The notes beneath the pieces are model-generated. The model was not told the origin of the DNA and made no database searches. It saw nothing but the letters and a program-made list of their open reading frames with translations. A DNA stretch of 27,699 nt. Origin: Armatimonadota bacterium (GTDB lineage: Bacteria > Armatimonadota > Zipacnadia > Zipacnadales > FEN-943). Of the stretch, positions 7,356 through 15,338 are shown piece by piece; within the stretch, counting starts at the first letter, position 1; the number at the start of each line of letters is the position of its first letter. Made by a program: the position numbers and the translations under genes. The stretch spans positions 1 to 27,699 of the forward strand of contig JAKORR010000003.1 of NCBI GenBank assembly GCA_029777735.1, written 5' to 3'.

Positions 7356-9197
7356 TCAACTCTCGCTGCTGAGACCGTCGTCCGGGGGCAGGGCAAGGGT
7401 GATAACGAAGGTAGCACCGCCTCCGGGCGTATCCTCAAGCCATACCTGCCCCCCCATGTTCTCGACAGCCTGTCGTACAATGCTGAGGCCGAGTCCTGTT
7501 CCACCCATCTCCCGCGCTCGGGCCTTGTCGACGCGATAGAAGCGCTCGAAGACTCTCTCGCGAGCGTCGCCGCTGATGCCCGGGCCGTGATCGATGACGG
7601 CAATGCGAAGTCTCCCGGCACGCTCATCGACCTCCACTTCAACGCGGCCACTCCCTGAGGCGTACTTGAGGGCATTCTCGATGAGATTGCCGACAGCGGT
7701 GTCCAGGTTCTCAGCGGCGCCTAGAGCACAAGCGTCCTTGGGGCACTGGACGGTGAGACTGATCCCGGCGGCCTCGGCCTGGCTGCCGAGTCGTCTGACA
7801 ACCGCCTCGACCACCGACCGCACCTTAATGACAGCCAGCCCCTGCGTGACGTTCTCCAAGCGGGCAAGCTGCATGACGTCTTCGACGACTCGGGTCAGGT
7901 AGCGACTCTTCGCTACGATCTCCTCCAGGAAGCGGGGACCGACCTCGGGGTCCTGAAGAGCGCCCAACTCTAGAGCCTCGACGAGGGAGCGAATGGCCGT
8001 AACCGGTGAGCGCAGTTCGTGGCTGGCGTTGGCGACGAAGTCCTGCTGCAAGCGCTCAAGACGATGCGACTCGGTCATATCACGCAATACGATGACAGCG
8101 CCCTGTCTCCCCTTGTCGGGACCACGCACCGGCGCGGCAGACACGTGGAGCACCCTCTCTTCCCCTGCGCTGGTGGAGAACTCGCGGTTGTTCAAGATGC
8201 CGAGTTGAAGCGTCTTCCTCACAGGATCGAGAAGGTCCTCACAATCGCAGACGTCACCCAGCTTCCGGCCGCGTGCCGTTTGGGGGTCCACACGGAGCAA
8301 ATGCCCTGCAACAGGATTCATCAAGATGACCTGCTCCTGGGCGTCGACCGCAACAAGCCCGTCGGCCATGTGCGTTAGCACTGCTTTGAGCTGCGCGGTG
8401 GTGTGGGCCAGCTCGCCGATGGCCCTCTGGAGGCTTTCGGCCATGTCGTTCATGGTCCTGCCCAGCGAAGCCACCTCGTCTGCACCCCTCGTCCTATCGG
8501 CCCGGGCCGTCAGGTCACCCTCGCCAATGCGTTGAGCCACCAAGGCAACTTTACCGAGGGATCGCGTTATGCCGTGGGCAAGCCAGATGCTGACCACGAG
8601 GCCCCACACGGAGGCAAGCACGACGGCCTTAAACAGCTCGGAGCGCAGGCCGGACAAGACAGCGTGGACCCTGTCGAAGGGCACTCCGAGCCGGATCACC
8701 GTCCCACGGTGGCAGTCGGCGAGAGCAACGAACACGGTCTCAGAGCCGTCAGTGTCCTGCCGCAGATCAGCACCCCACCCCCGCGAACGGGCCTGGACCA
8801 CTTCAGGCTGGCTACCCAGGCCGGGGATTTGAGCATCCGTCTGGGCCGAATCGGCGAGAATGCTTCCGTCGGCGGCCAGAATCGTCACCCGTTTGCCTAG
8901 CTGGGCAGCGACAGCCCGTGTGCGGTCCTGGAGGTCGACCCATACTGCCCTGGCCGGAGGACCAGTGCTCAAAGCGGGCACCTTCTCAGAGGCACTACCA
9001 GTCGCCTGGCCGCGCGCAGGGAAGGACTCGCTGCCTAGAAGCATCGCGCCAACCAGGCGTGCTTGGACCAGCGCGTCATCTCGCAGAACCACGGTGAGCT
9101 GGGTCTTCATGCCACGGTTGGCATAGTAGAAGACGAGCATCGCCCAGAGGCAGATGGTAATCCCGTAAACGAGGACGACCTTATACCGCAGTCGCAT
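7356..9197 (-). CDS. PhoR/WalK-type sensor histidine kinase
   Basis: This 613-residue inner-membrane kinase pairs with the response regulator immediately upstream. Layout: TM1 about 7-25, extracytoplasmic sensor about 27-188, TM2 about 190-208, HAMP about 209-262, PAS about 268-375, HisKA with phospho-acceptor His393 in FVANASHELRSPVTAIRSL, and HATPase_c about 495-605. ATP-binding boxes are intact: N-box NLIENALKY (504-512), G1 DHGPG (536-540), F-box FERFYR and G2 GGTGLGLS (565-572). The sensor region has no recognisable family; it includes LGKRVTILAADGSILADS, which is typical of a PhoR-like extracellular PAS fold. ATG 9197 lies 12 nt after the regulator stop, so the pair is one transcript. 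The two genes look complete and functional. The signal is unknown; no phosphate-transport genes are nearby to support a true PhoR role. Confidence 0.95.
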   Translation of the reverse strand: MRLRYKVVLVYGITICLWAMLVFYYANRGMKTQLTVVLRDDALVQARLVGAMLLGSESFPARGQATGSASEKVPALSTGPPARAVWVDLQDRTRAVAAQLGKRVTILAADGSILADSAQTDAQIPGLGSQPEVVQARSRGWGADLRQDTDGSETVFVALADCHRGTVIRLGVPFDRVHAVLSGLRSELFKAVVLASVWGLVVSIWLAHGITRSLGKVALVAQRIGEGDLTARADRTRGADEVASLGRTMNDMAESLQRAIGELAHTTAQLKAVLTHMADGLVAVDAQEQVILMNPVAGHLLRVDPQTARGRKLGDVCDCEDLLDPVRKTLQLGILNNREFSTSAGEERVLHVSAAPVRGPDKGRQGAVIVLRDMTESHRLERLQQDFVANASHELRSPVTAIRSLVEALELGALQDPEVGPRFLEEIVAKSRYLTRVVEDVMQLARLENVTQGLAVIKVRSVVEAVVRRLGSQAEAAGISLTVQCPKDACALGAAENLDTAVGNLIENALKYASGSGRVEVEVDERAGRLRIAVIDHGPGISGDARERVFERFYRVDKARAREMGGTGLGLSIVRQAVENMGGQVWLEDTPGGGATFVITLALPPDDGLSSES

Positions 9198-9209
9198 GGG
9201 CGTTCCCGC

Positions 9210-9941
9210 TTACTCTCCGAGTCTGTAGCCTACGCTCCGAACTGTGTGGATCAGCCGAGGCTGGCTGGGGTCGCGTTCGATCTTCTGGCGCAGCCAGCGG
9301 ATATGAACATCTACCGTGCGCTCGTCGATGTACTCGTCGGTGCCCCAGACCTGCTCGAGCAACATGGAGCGAGTGAGAGGGCGGCCGCGGTGGCGGGCGA
9401 GGCATTCGAGGAGAGCGAACTCCTTGGGCGCGAGGGCCACCTCTTGGCCGCGCACCTCAACGCGGTGACGGAGGCGGTCGATAACCACGTCGCCCAGAGT
9501 CACCGCATCCTCTAGCGTATCTTCCTCGTTTCGGCTGCGTCGGAGAACCATCCGCACACGGGCCACCAGCTCGCGCATTGAGAAGGGCTTTACGACATAG
9601 TCGTCGGCGCCCAGCTCGATGCCCGTCACCCGGTCGTTCTCCTCAGATCTGGCGGTAAGCATCACGACGGGGACGTTTCTGCGCTGGCGAAGCCTCCGAA
9701 AGACCTCAAAGCCATGCATCCCAGGTAGCATGAGGTCCAGGATGACCAGGTCTGGTTTGTCCTGCTCAAACTTCTCTAGGCCCGCGGGGCCGTCGTAGGC
9801 CACGAGCACCTCAAAACCCTCGGCGCGGAGAACATACTGCACAGGTTCAGCGATACCCTTGTCATCCTCGACAATAAGAATTATGCCTGGCAAGGACCTC
9901 ACCCCTGCCCTGTCGCCTGATCGTACAAGCTCCCTGCACAT
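9210..9941 (-). CDS. OmpR/PhoB-family response regulator
   Basis: This two-component transcription factor has a receiver domain (about 18-130) and a winged-helix DNA-binding domain (about 145-240). Conserved receiver residues, numbered from ATG 9941, are Glu25-Asp26-Asp27 (acidic pocket), Asp69 in LVILDLMLPGMHGFE (phosphorylation site), Thr96 and Lys118 in DDYVVKPFS. The C-terminal half has PKEFALLECLARHRGRPLTR and the typical ending VDVHIRWLRQKI...VRSVGYRLGE. The true start is uncertain: ATG 9941 has no ribosome site (TAGATAGAT precedes it), while GTG 9902 and TTG 9893 have G-rich stretches before them and give more usual lengths of 230 and 227. It precedes and is co-transcribed with the kinase. 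Targets are unknown. Confidence 0.95.
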   Translation of the reverse strand: MCRELVRSGDRAGVRSLPGIILIVEDDKGIAEPVQYVLRAEGFEVLVAYDGPAGLEKFEQDKPDLVILDLMLPGMHGFEVFRRLRQRRNVPVVMLTARSEENDRVTGIELGADDYVVKPFSMRELVARVRMVLRRSRNEEDTLEDAVTLGDVVIDRLRHRVEVRGQEVALAPKEFALLECLARHRGRPLTRSMLLEQVWGTDEYIDERTVDVHIRWLRQKIERDPSQPRLIHTVRSVGYRLGE

Positions 9942-10348
9942 ATCTATCTATCAAGCCCGAAGCGCCCGACAAATGCCCGGCACCAGGCGCTTACGGACTG
10001 GGACTGAACCAACGCTTGCGCTGTCCGACCGAAGAACCTGCCAGGTCTCGTAGAGATAGGGAATTGACGAGTGCTCGGCTGGGAGCAGCAAAGGGAAGAG
10101 GAAAGCGACCAACCCAAGATTCAGGGGCAAGGGCCAGGCGTCCCTCCCTGTTGGCGCCCGCTTAAGCAGCAGCGACCTGCATGGCATTGTGCGCATCTTT
10201 GAACCTGTACTGATCTCGGACCGCCGCAGCCCTACCATTCTTCAACGCACGCAGCGCCGGCACCATCGGGGTCTATTATGGGCTGGTTAGAGCATTCAGG
10301 CAAGCCTCTGTCCGCTGGTCACAGTGTCCCTAAGATAGTGAAGTGGGA
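9942..10348. other. Divergent intergenic region, no gene seen
   Basis: About 400 bp separate the response regulator (minus) from the Trm112 operon (plus). I find no recognisable protein or RNA gene. A 95-codon minus-strand frame (9951-10238) has no ribosome site or family resemblance. An imperfect structural element, AAGCGCC (9960-9966) against GGCGCTT (9986-9992), lies upstream of the regulator start and could be an operator, but this is weak. The plus-strand promoter begins at 10349. Confidence 0.5.
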
Positions 10349-10378
10349 TTGGCAGGAACGAGCAGCGGCATCTATAAT
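10349..10378 (+). promoter_or_regulatory. Sigma-70-type promoter of the Trm112/GT2/Wzy operon
   Basis: TTGGCA (10349-10354), an 18-nt spacer and a perfect TATAAT (10373-10378). Transcription should start near 10385, only about 15-24 nt before the GTG 10400 or TTG 10409 start of the Trm112-like gene. It therefore argues against the longer frame that begins at GTG 10343. This is one of the two best promoter matches in the window. Confidence 0.7.
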
Positions 10379-10399
10379 ACGGCAGAGGCCTCGTGCCGG

Positions 10400-10627
10400 G
10401 TGATCAACTTGGGCAAGATTGACAAGACCCTTCTAGAAATCCTGGCCTGTCCAGTCTGCCACGGGTCTCTTCAGGAGCAAGAGGACTGGCTGGTCTGCGA
10501 CCAGTGCCGACGCAAGTACCCAATCCGCGGGAACATTCCCGTGTTGCTGGTGGAGGAGGCAGTGGAAAGCGAAGAGGGACCAGCTTCGGGCGCTTCGCAG
10601 GCCGAGACGACACCTGGCCCCCAGTAG
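10400..10627 (+). CDS. Trm112-family zinc-ribbon protein
   Basis: This small protein of about 75 residues has the Trm112 signature LLEILACPVCHGSL...WLVCDQCRRKYPIRGNIPVLL: a four-cysteine zinc ribbon (CPVC and CDQC) and the Pro-Ile-x-x-Gly-Ile/Asn-Pro strand. In eukaryotes and archaea Trm112 activates methyltransferases. Bacterial homologues (YcaR-like) are about 60 residues and often sit beside envelope-sugar genes, as here; their role is not settled. The C-terminal 20 residues are an extra acidic, low-complexity tail. GTG 10400 is chosen because the promoter ends at 10378; TTG 10409 with GGGTGA upstream is an equal alternative. The next gene starts 8 nt after the stop, indicating an operon. 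Confidence 0.85.
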   Translation: MINLGKIDKTLLEILACPVCHGSLQEQEDWLVCDQCRRKYPIRGNIPVLLVEEAVESEEGPASGASQAETTPGPQ

Positions 10628-10635
10628 CTTCACTC

Positions 10636-11625
10636 ATGCTCCGTCGCCACTCCACCTCTGACCACGCGTTCCTGGAAGGGAAAACGGAAGGCCCGCTTTT
10701 GGCAGCGCGAGGCACTGGAGCGCCTCGTCTCAGTGTGTGCATCGTGACCTGGAACTGCCGCGACCTGGTTCTCAACTGCCTCAGGACGTTGTCTGAGGGG
10801 CGCAATGAGGTATCGTACGAGGTACTGTTGGTAGATAATGCCAGTAGGGACGGAACAGTCCAGGCCGTGAGGGAGCTGCATCCTGAGGTCACAGTCGTGA
10901 GCAACGAGGCTAATGTGGGCTTCGCTGCCGCTAACAACCAGGCGATTCGGCTCGCCCGGGGCGAGTATATCTTCCTGCTCAACCCGGACACTGTGCTGCC
11001 CGAGAGAGCGCTGGACGATCTGGTTAGGGTTGCCGACGAACATCCACGGGCTGGAGCCGTGGGCCCCAAGTTGCTGAACCCCGACGGCACGCTACAGTAT
11101 TCGTGCCGACGGTTTCCCAAGCCTTGGGCGGCGCTTTTCCGCAACACACTGTTTGGCCGTCTGTTCCCACACGAGAGGTGGACGCGCGAGTACCTCATGG
11201 CCGACTGGGACCACAACGAGCTGCGCGAGGTGGACTGGGTGTCCGGAGCGGCCTTGCTGCTGCGGCGAGAGGCTGTCGAGCAGGTTGGCCTGCTGGACGA
11301 GAGGTACTTTTGGGGATCGGAGGACGTGGATTACTGCAGGCGCCTGGAGAAGGCGGGTTGGCAAGTACTCTACACGCCAACGCCGGCCATCGTACACATC
11401 ATCGGTGGGAGCACAGACCGCGCGGTGCTGCAGACGATCCAACGGCGCCACGCAAGCTGGTATCGGCTCTACTCTCGCCACTTCTCCCACTGCGTGCTTG
11501 ATAGGGCTGTCCTGTGGCTGCTCATCTGGATGAGGGGGACCCTTCTGCTCGCTTCTTGGGTGATACAAGACCTATGGGCAAAAGTGAAGGCGGCTTGGCT
11601 GCGCGCGCTTCGGCGGCACAGGTGA
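10636..11625 (+). CDS. GT2-family glycosyltransferase (rhamnosyltransferase-like)
   Basis: This 329-residue GT-A fold enzyme transfers a sugar from an NDP-sugar, probably to a lipid-linked polysaccharide on the cytoplasmic face. The N-terminal core begins LSVCIVTWNCRDLVLNCLRTL (about 32-52), then LLVDNASRDGT (nucleotide binding), NVGFAAANNQAIR and a DxD-type metal site in FLLNPDTVLP. Downstream, DWVSGAALLLRREA and GLLDERYFWGSEDVDYCRRL are typical of the WcaA/rhamnosyltransferase branch. The C-terminal 40 residues have a hydrophobic stretch (VLWLLIWMRGTLLLASWVI) that may anchor it to the membrane. The frame extends upstream to 10504, but ATG 10636 follows the Trm112 stop and is the natural start. 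The stop overlaps the next gene's ATG (TGATG). The acceptor and sugar are unknown. Confidence 0.92.
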   Translation: MLRRHSTSDHAFLEGKTEGPLLAARGTGAPRLSVCIVTWNCRDLVLNCLRTLSEGRNEVSYEVLLVDNASRDGTVQAVRELHPEVTVVSNEANVGFAAANNQAIRLARGEYIFLLNPDTVLPERALDDLVRVADEHPRAGAVGPKLLNPDGTLQYSCRRFPKPWAALFRNTLFGRLFPHERWTREYLMADWDHNELREVDWVSGAALLLRREAVEQVGLLDERYFWGSEDVDYCRRLEKAGWQVLYTPTPAIVHIIGGSTDRAVLQTIQRRHASWYRLYSRHFSHCVLDRAVLWLLIWMRGTLLLASWVIQDLWAKVKAAWLRALRRHR

Positions 11626-13604
11626 TGCTATCGGTCGCCCTGGGCAGTGCGCTGCTGAGCCTGCCTTTGTGGGCTGGCAAGATGGACTCCTGGCGGCAGT
11701 GGCTGGCGGCCGCGCTAGCGCTGGGGATAGGAGCTTGGGCGCTGGCTGTGGTGCGCTGCGGCAGGCTCCGAGGGGGGCTTACATTTGCCACAGCCCTGTT
11801 GGTAGCCGCGTTAATGATGACTGGCGCGTCGGTCTGCCCAGGCACTTCGGCGCGCATAATGATGTACTGGGCCGGGTGTGCGGCAGTACTTCTGGCAGCC
11901 CACGCCTTGGCCCAAGCGGGCTTGGGGCTGATCGTAATCTCTGGTGCGGCCGCAGGTGCGGCAATCACAGCGCTGTGGAGCGTGCGTGAGTATCTCTTCA
12001 CTGCCCTTGCCGTGGGCGATTACTCCTGGCGTCCCTTCGGCCCCTTTGTCAACCCCAACGCTCTCGCAGGGTATATGCTGGCTGGTGTGCCGGCAATGTT
12101 CGCACTGGCTGCGTCGCTCAAATATCAAGCCTTCGAAAAGGAACCCGGCCACCCCGTGAGACTGGCTTTCCTTTTCGTCGCTGCACTCACGGCGGTCGGC
12201 ATGCTGGCCCTGATCGTCACGGGATCCAAAGGCGCGCTGCTGGCGGGTGCGGTGGCCCTAGTCGCCGTGGTGGCCAAGACACGCGGGGGCAAGAGGGCTG
12301 TCCTTGCGGCCCTCGCCGTCATCCTGCTCGCCGTCGTCCTGCCCCCAGTACGCAACCGAATAACTGCGGCCTTTTCCACACAGCGGGGTACCTCACTTGG
12401 CTTCCGTATTCAAACCTGGCTTGGGACCTGGGATATGGCGAAGGCCCGTCCGCTCGTCGGCTGGGGTCCAGGCTGCTTCACCCACGCCTACCCCCGCTTC
12501 GCGCGTGTGCCCTTCACATCCATGGCGCACTTCTCGTGGCTCCAAGTCGCAGCGGAGAGCGGTCTCCCCGTGGCGCTGTTGTTCACGACGGCCTTTGTGC
12601 TGCTTTTCGCGGACTGCCTGGGCACAAAGTCACAGTGGGGACCCTTCGGGGGCTTCGCAATGGCGGGTCTGCTCCTGCAAAACGTCGTTGACTACACGTT
12701 ATACCTGCCTGCCGTGGCCCTTACGGCCCTTGCAGTGGCCGGTACCGCGCTTGGTGACGGCGCTCGGGCGGGCCCTGAGCACCAATCCCTGCCGCCGGGA
12801 GGACGGGGCGCCTGGCCTGCCATTGCGTCGCTAACGGCGGGGATGTTGATGTCGCTGTGGTTCGCCGCTGCGTCGCTAACGGGCGCCCACGCGGAGGCGC
12901 TGGTGTCCAAGGGCTTCTACCTGGGTGCCAGCAGGCAGGCCGAGATCGCTGCGTGCAGGGCGGGTTTCGACCGGGACCTATGGGTGCAACTCGGCAAGAT
13001 CCGCGAGGGCCTAGCGGGCGAACCGCCGGACGCTGAAGGTCTGGCGCAGGCCGCCGATGCTTACAGGTGGGCAGCGGTTTGGGCGCCCACTGACCCGGCG
13101 GGTTATATCGGCGCGGCACGGTGCTATCGTCGGGCCGGCAAGCCAGAGCAGGCCGTGGCCTGGAGCAGACGCGCGGCCGAGGTGTATCCGAACGGCCCGC
13201 CCGCGCTGCTCGAATACGCGCGATGCTTGGAACAAGCCGGCGACGTCAAGGCAGCCTTGGACGTTTACAGACGAATCGCAGCTTTGGCCGACGGACCCTA
13301 CGGACAGTACCCGGCGTTGGAGGGATGGGCGGACTACCGTATCGCCATTGCGGCCGCTGCTGTGGCACGTTCCAATACCGGCGAGAAGGCAATAGAGATG
13401 TGGCGGAGGGCTGGCCAAGTTCTTGTCCAGAGCCTTTCCTGGTCACGTGCCTATCGCAGCACTCTGGAGAGCACAGGCAGACTGGATGTGGGCCTGGACG
13501 CGGAGCTGGACAGTCTGGCGATGGACACGGCGACGGCCCTTAGCCGCGGCGGTGCAGGAGACCGAGAGACCGCAAGGAAGCTGCGGGAGCTTGCTGGCGG
13601 CTAG
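11625..13604 (+). CDS. O-antigen ligase/polymerase-type membrane protein with TPR tail
   Basis: This 659-residue protein has about ten N-terminal transmembrane helices (1-415) and a soluble C-terminal helical region with TPR-like repeats (about 480-620). Family features are the segment RPFGPFVNPNALAGYMLAG (about 135-153), TGSKGALLAG (about 200-209) and the Wzy_C periplasmic loop GWGPGCFTHAYPRFARVPFTSMAHFSWLQVAAESGLP (split here: it runs about 280-316). Such proteins join or polymerise lipid-linked glycans outside the membrane; TPR-tailed forms are common outside Proteobacteria. TPR motifs: DPAGYIGAARCYRRAGKPEQ and ALLEYARCLEQAGDVKAALD. The start ATG 11625 overlaps the GT2 stop, so translation is coupled; longer starts would run inside the GT2 gene. 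Together with the GT2 it suggests polysaccharide assembly. Ligase or polymerase activity cannot be separated by sequence. Confidence 0.87.
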   Translation: MLSVALGSALLSLPLWAGKMDSWRQWLAAALALGIGAWALAVVRCGRLRGGLTFATALLVAALMMTGASVCPGTSARIMMYWAGCAAVLLAAHALAQAGLGLIVISGAAAGAAITALWSVREYLFTALAVGDYSWRPFGPFVNPNALAGYMLAGVPAMFALAASLKYQAFEKEPGHPVRLAFLFVAALTAVGMLALIVTGSKGALLAGAVALVAVVAKTRGGKRAVLAALAVILLAVVLPPVRNRITAAFSTQRGTSLGFRIQTWLGTWDMAKARPLVGWGPGCFTHAYPRFARVPFTSMAHFSWLQVAAESGLPVALLFTTAFVLLFADCLGTKSQWGPFGGFAMAGLLLQNVVDYTLYLPAVALTALAVAGTALGDGARAGPEHQSLPPGGRGAWPAIASLTAGMLMSLWFAAASLTGAHAEALVSKGFYLGASRQAEIAACRAGFDRDLWVQLGKIREGLAGEPPDAEGLAQAADAYRWAAVWAPTDPAGYIGAARCYRRAGKPEQAVAWSRRAAEVYPNGPPALLEYARCLEQAGDVKAALDVYRRIAALADGPYGQYPALEGWADYRIAIAAAAVARSNTGEKAIEMWRRAGQVLVQSLSWSRAYRSTLESTGRLDVGLDAELDSLAMDTATALSRGGAGDRETARKLRELAGG

Positions 13605-13708
13605 TGCGCCGGAGGCCTAAGACGCAACGCAAAACGGGTGAATCAGGCCGGGGAGAAGATGAGTTTGGGAACTGGTCAACCAGGCTATTCAGTTAGGAGA
13701 GAACGACC

Positions 13709-14161
13709 ATGCGGGTAATGGTGATCCACGGGCCGAATCTCAACTTGCTTGGCACTCGGGAGCCCGAGTGGTATGGCAGGCGGAGCCTCGACGAGATCAA
13801 CGCGATGATTCGCGCCGAGGCGGCGGCGCTGGGCCTTGAGGTGCGCGTCGAACAATCCAACTCTGAGGGAGCGATAATAGACCTCATCCATGAGGCCAGT
13901 GGCTGGGCTCAGGCGATCGTCATCAACCCAGCAGGCTATACGCACACCTCAGTGGCCATCTATGACGCCCTGAAGGCGGTGGAACTGCCAGCGGTCGAGG
14001 TGCACTTGTCAAACGTCGGCGCCCGGGAGGAGGAGTTCCGCCACCGGTCCGTGACAGCCCCTGCCTGCGTGGGCGTGATCGCGGGCTTCAGAGCGCACAG
14101 TTACCTGCTGGCCTTGCGCGCCGTGAAAGACTTGGAGCAACAGGGGAAGGCTGCGGAATGA
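13709..14161 (+). CDS. aroQ: Type II 3-dehydroquinate dehydratase
   Basis: This 150-residue cytoplasmic enzyme dehydrates 3-dehydroquinate to 3-dehydroshikimate, the third step of the shikimate pathway; the type II enzyme is normally a dodecamer. Signature motifs are complete: HGPNLNLLGTREPEWYG (7-23) with the catalytic Tyr22 and the flexible lid Arg17, EQSNSEGAIIDLIHEA, NPAGYTHTSVAI, VEVHLSNVGAREEEFRHRS with catalytic His and lid-contact Arg. Length is normal. ATG 13709 has TAGGAGAG 7-13 nt upstream. The ATG of the peptidase overlaps its stop (ATGA), a pairing (aroQ then an M24 peptidase) also known from Bacillus. The 104-bp gap after the polymerase gene suggests a separate transcript. No other shikimate gene is in the window. 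Confidence 0.96.
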   Translation: MRVMVIHGPNLNLLGTREPEWYGRRSLDEINAMIRAEAAALGLEVRVEQSNSEGAIIDLIHEASGWAQAIVINPAGYTHTSVAIYDALKAVELPAVEVHLSNVGAREEEFRHRSVTAPACVGVIAGFRAHSYLLALRAVKDLEQQGKAAE

Positions 14162-15225
14162 ACTATCCCGGGCGACAGGCAGCCCTCCGGCAAGCACTGG
14201 CAGATAGAGGTGTGGATGCGCTTATTGTGGTCTCTCCAGCGAACGTCCGCTACCTAACGGGATTCACCGGCGAGGGTTTACTGCTGGCGGGCGAAACGAT
14301 GCTTTTGTCCTCCGATAGTCGGTACAGGGCCGAGGCGAAGGTGGCACAAGTGACCGAGACAGTCTGCGAGCCCAAAGGGCACTGGGCCGGGATCGCGAGG
14401 CTGGTGCGCGAGGCGGGCTATTGTCGGGTGGCCCTCGAGGCCCAGCACACGAGCGTGGCAGCCCTGGAGGACCTGGGCAAGGAGCTTGACAGCGTGGAGT
14501 TCGTGCCGCTGCGCAAGGCCATCGAGCCGCTGCGGCAACGCAAGAGCGAGGCCGAGATTGACCTGCTTCGCCGCGCGGCGCGGGTGACTGACAAGGCACT
14601 GGAGGATTTCCTAGCAGGCGGCCCTCTGCGACAAAGCGAGAAGCTGGCGCGGCTGGACCTCGTGAGACTAATGCTGGAACGCGGCGCCGAAAGAGAGGCC
14701 TTCGAGACAATAGTGGCGTGCGGCCCCGGCTCGGCCGAGCCGCACCACACGTCGAGAGATACCTTGCTGGAAGGGCCCGCACCGCTCAAAATCGACTTGG
14801 GAGCGTGTGTCGCCGGCTATTGCGCCGACTTGACGCGAACTGTGTACCTTGGCACACCTGACACGACCTTCCGCAAGGCCTATACGGTGGTCTACGAAGC
14901 CCAGCAGCACGCCCTCGAGGCCGTGCGGGCCGGGGTTGCAGCTCGTGACGTGGATCGCGCCGCCCGCCAGGTCATCGAGGAGGCCGGCTTCGGCAACAAC
15001 TTCGGCCACGGCGTCGGGCATGGGGTGGGGCTCGAGGTGCACGAGGGCCCGCGGCTGGGCGCAACCAGCGAGGATATCCTCGAAGAGGGTCAAGTGGTCA
15101 CCATTGAGCCCGGTGTGTATTTGCAGGGCTGGGGCGGCGTGCGGATCGAGGACCTTGTGGTCGTCAGATGCGACGGCGCGGAAGTTCTGTCGCAGGCCCC
15201 TAAGAGTGGCCCCGAGGAACTGTGA
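14158..15225 (+). CDS. M24-family aminopeptidase (Xaa-Pro peptidase, PepP/PepQ-like)
   Basis: This 355-residue metallopeptidase probably removes the N-terminal residue before proline or splits Xaa-Pro dipeptides in the cytoplasm. It has the N-terminal creatinase/prolidase domain (1-125; ALIVVSPANVRYLTGFTG) and a pita-bread catalytic domain (about 130-350). All five metal ligands are visible: Asp213 and Asp224 (KIDLGACVAGYCADLTRTVY), His288 (GHGVGHGVGLEVHEG), Glu317 (VTIEPGVY) and Glu331 (GVRIEDLVVV). His284 is the usual substrate-binding His. Length and motifs match the short PepQ-like branch. The start overlaps the aroQ stop by 4 nt (ATGA), indicating translational coupling. In many genomes efp follows this pair; here it does not, and a 448-bp gap follows. 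Confidence 0.94.
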   Translation: MNYPGRQAALRQALADRGVDALIVVSPANVRYLTGFTGEGLLLAGETMLLSSDSRYRAEAKVAQVTETVCEPKGHWAGIARLVREAGYCRVALEAQHTSVAALEDLGKELDSVEFVPLRKAIEPLRQRKSEAEIDLLRRAARVTDKALEDFLAGGPLRQSEKLARLDLVRLMLERGAEREAFETIVACGPGSAEPHHTSRDTLLEGPAPLKIDLGACVAGYCADLTRTVYLGTPDTTFRKAYTVVYEAQQHALEAVRAGVAARDVDRAARQVIEEAGFGNNFGHGVGHGVGLEVHEGPRLGATSEDILEEGQVVTIEPGVYLQGWGGVRIEDLVVVRCDGAEVLSQAPKSGPEEL

Positions 15226-15229
15226 GTTG

Positions 15230-15334
15230 ATGTCGATGGCTGGCGTCCGCGGGTTTACGCACGGAGTCGTGATCGTCCTTTTTCTGGAAAGTATATTCGT
15301 GATTCTATCGTTTCAGCTGCTATATATAATATAG
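15230..15334 (+). CDS. Possible 34-residue single-helix membrane peptide
   Basis: A short frame starts 4 nt after the M24 peptidase stop: MSMAGVRGFTHGVVIVLFLE and continues hydrophobic to LLYII, then TAG. It has one clear membrane-spanning stretch of about 22 residues. The ribosome site (GAGG at 15214-15217) is 12 nt away, so initiation is doubtful. The sequence loosely recalls the last helix of an MlaE-type ABC permease, so it might be a decayed gene end and not a real micro-gene. Low confidence on either reading. Confidence 0.25.
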   Translation: MSMAGVRGFTHGVVIVLFLESIFVILSFQLLYII

Positions 15335-15338
15335 CCTG

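Noticed and set aside
9951..10238. 95-codon minus-strand frame upstream of the response regulator
   Set aside because: No ribosome site, no recognisable motif and only one short hydrophobic run; more likely chance.
13672..13683. CTGGTCAACCAG palindrome upstream of aroQ between weak promoter-like boxes
   Set aside because: The boxes (TTGGGA and TATTCA) are only about 15 nt apart and the palindrome arm is 5 bp, so it is not strong enough to call as an operator.
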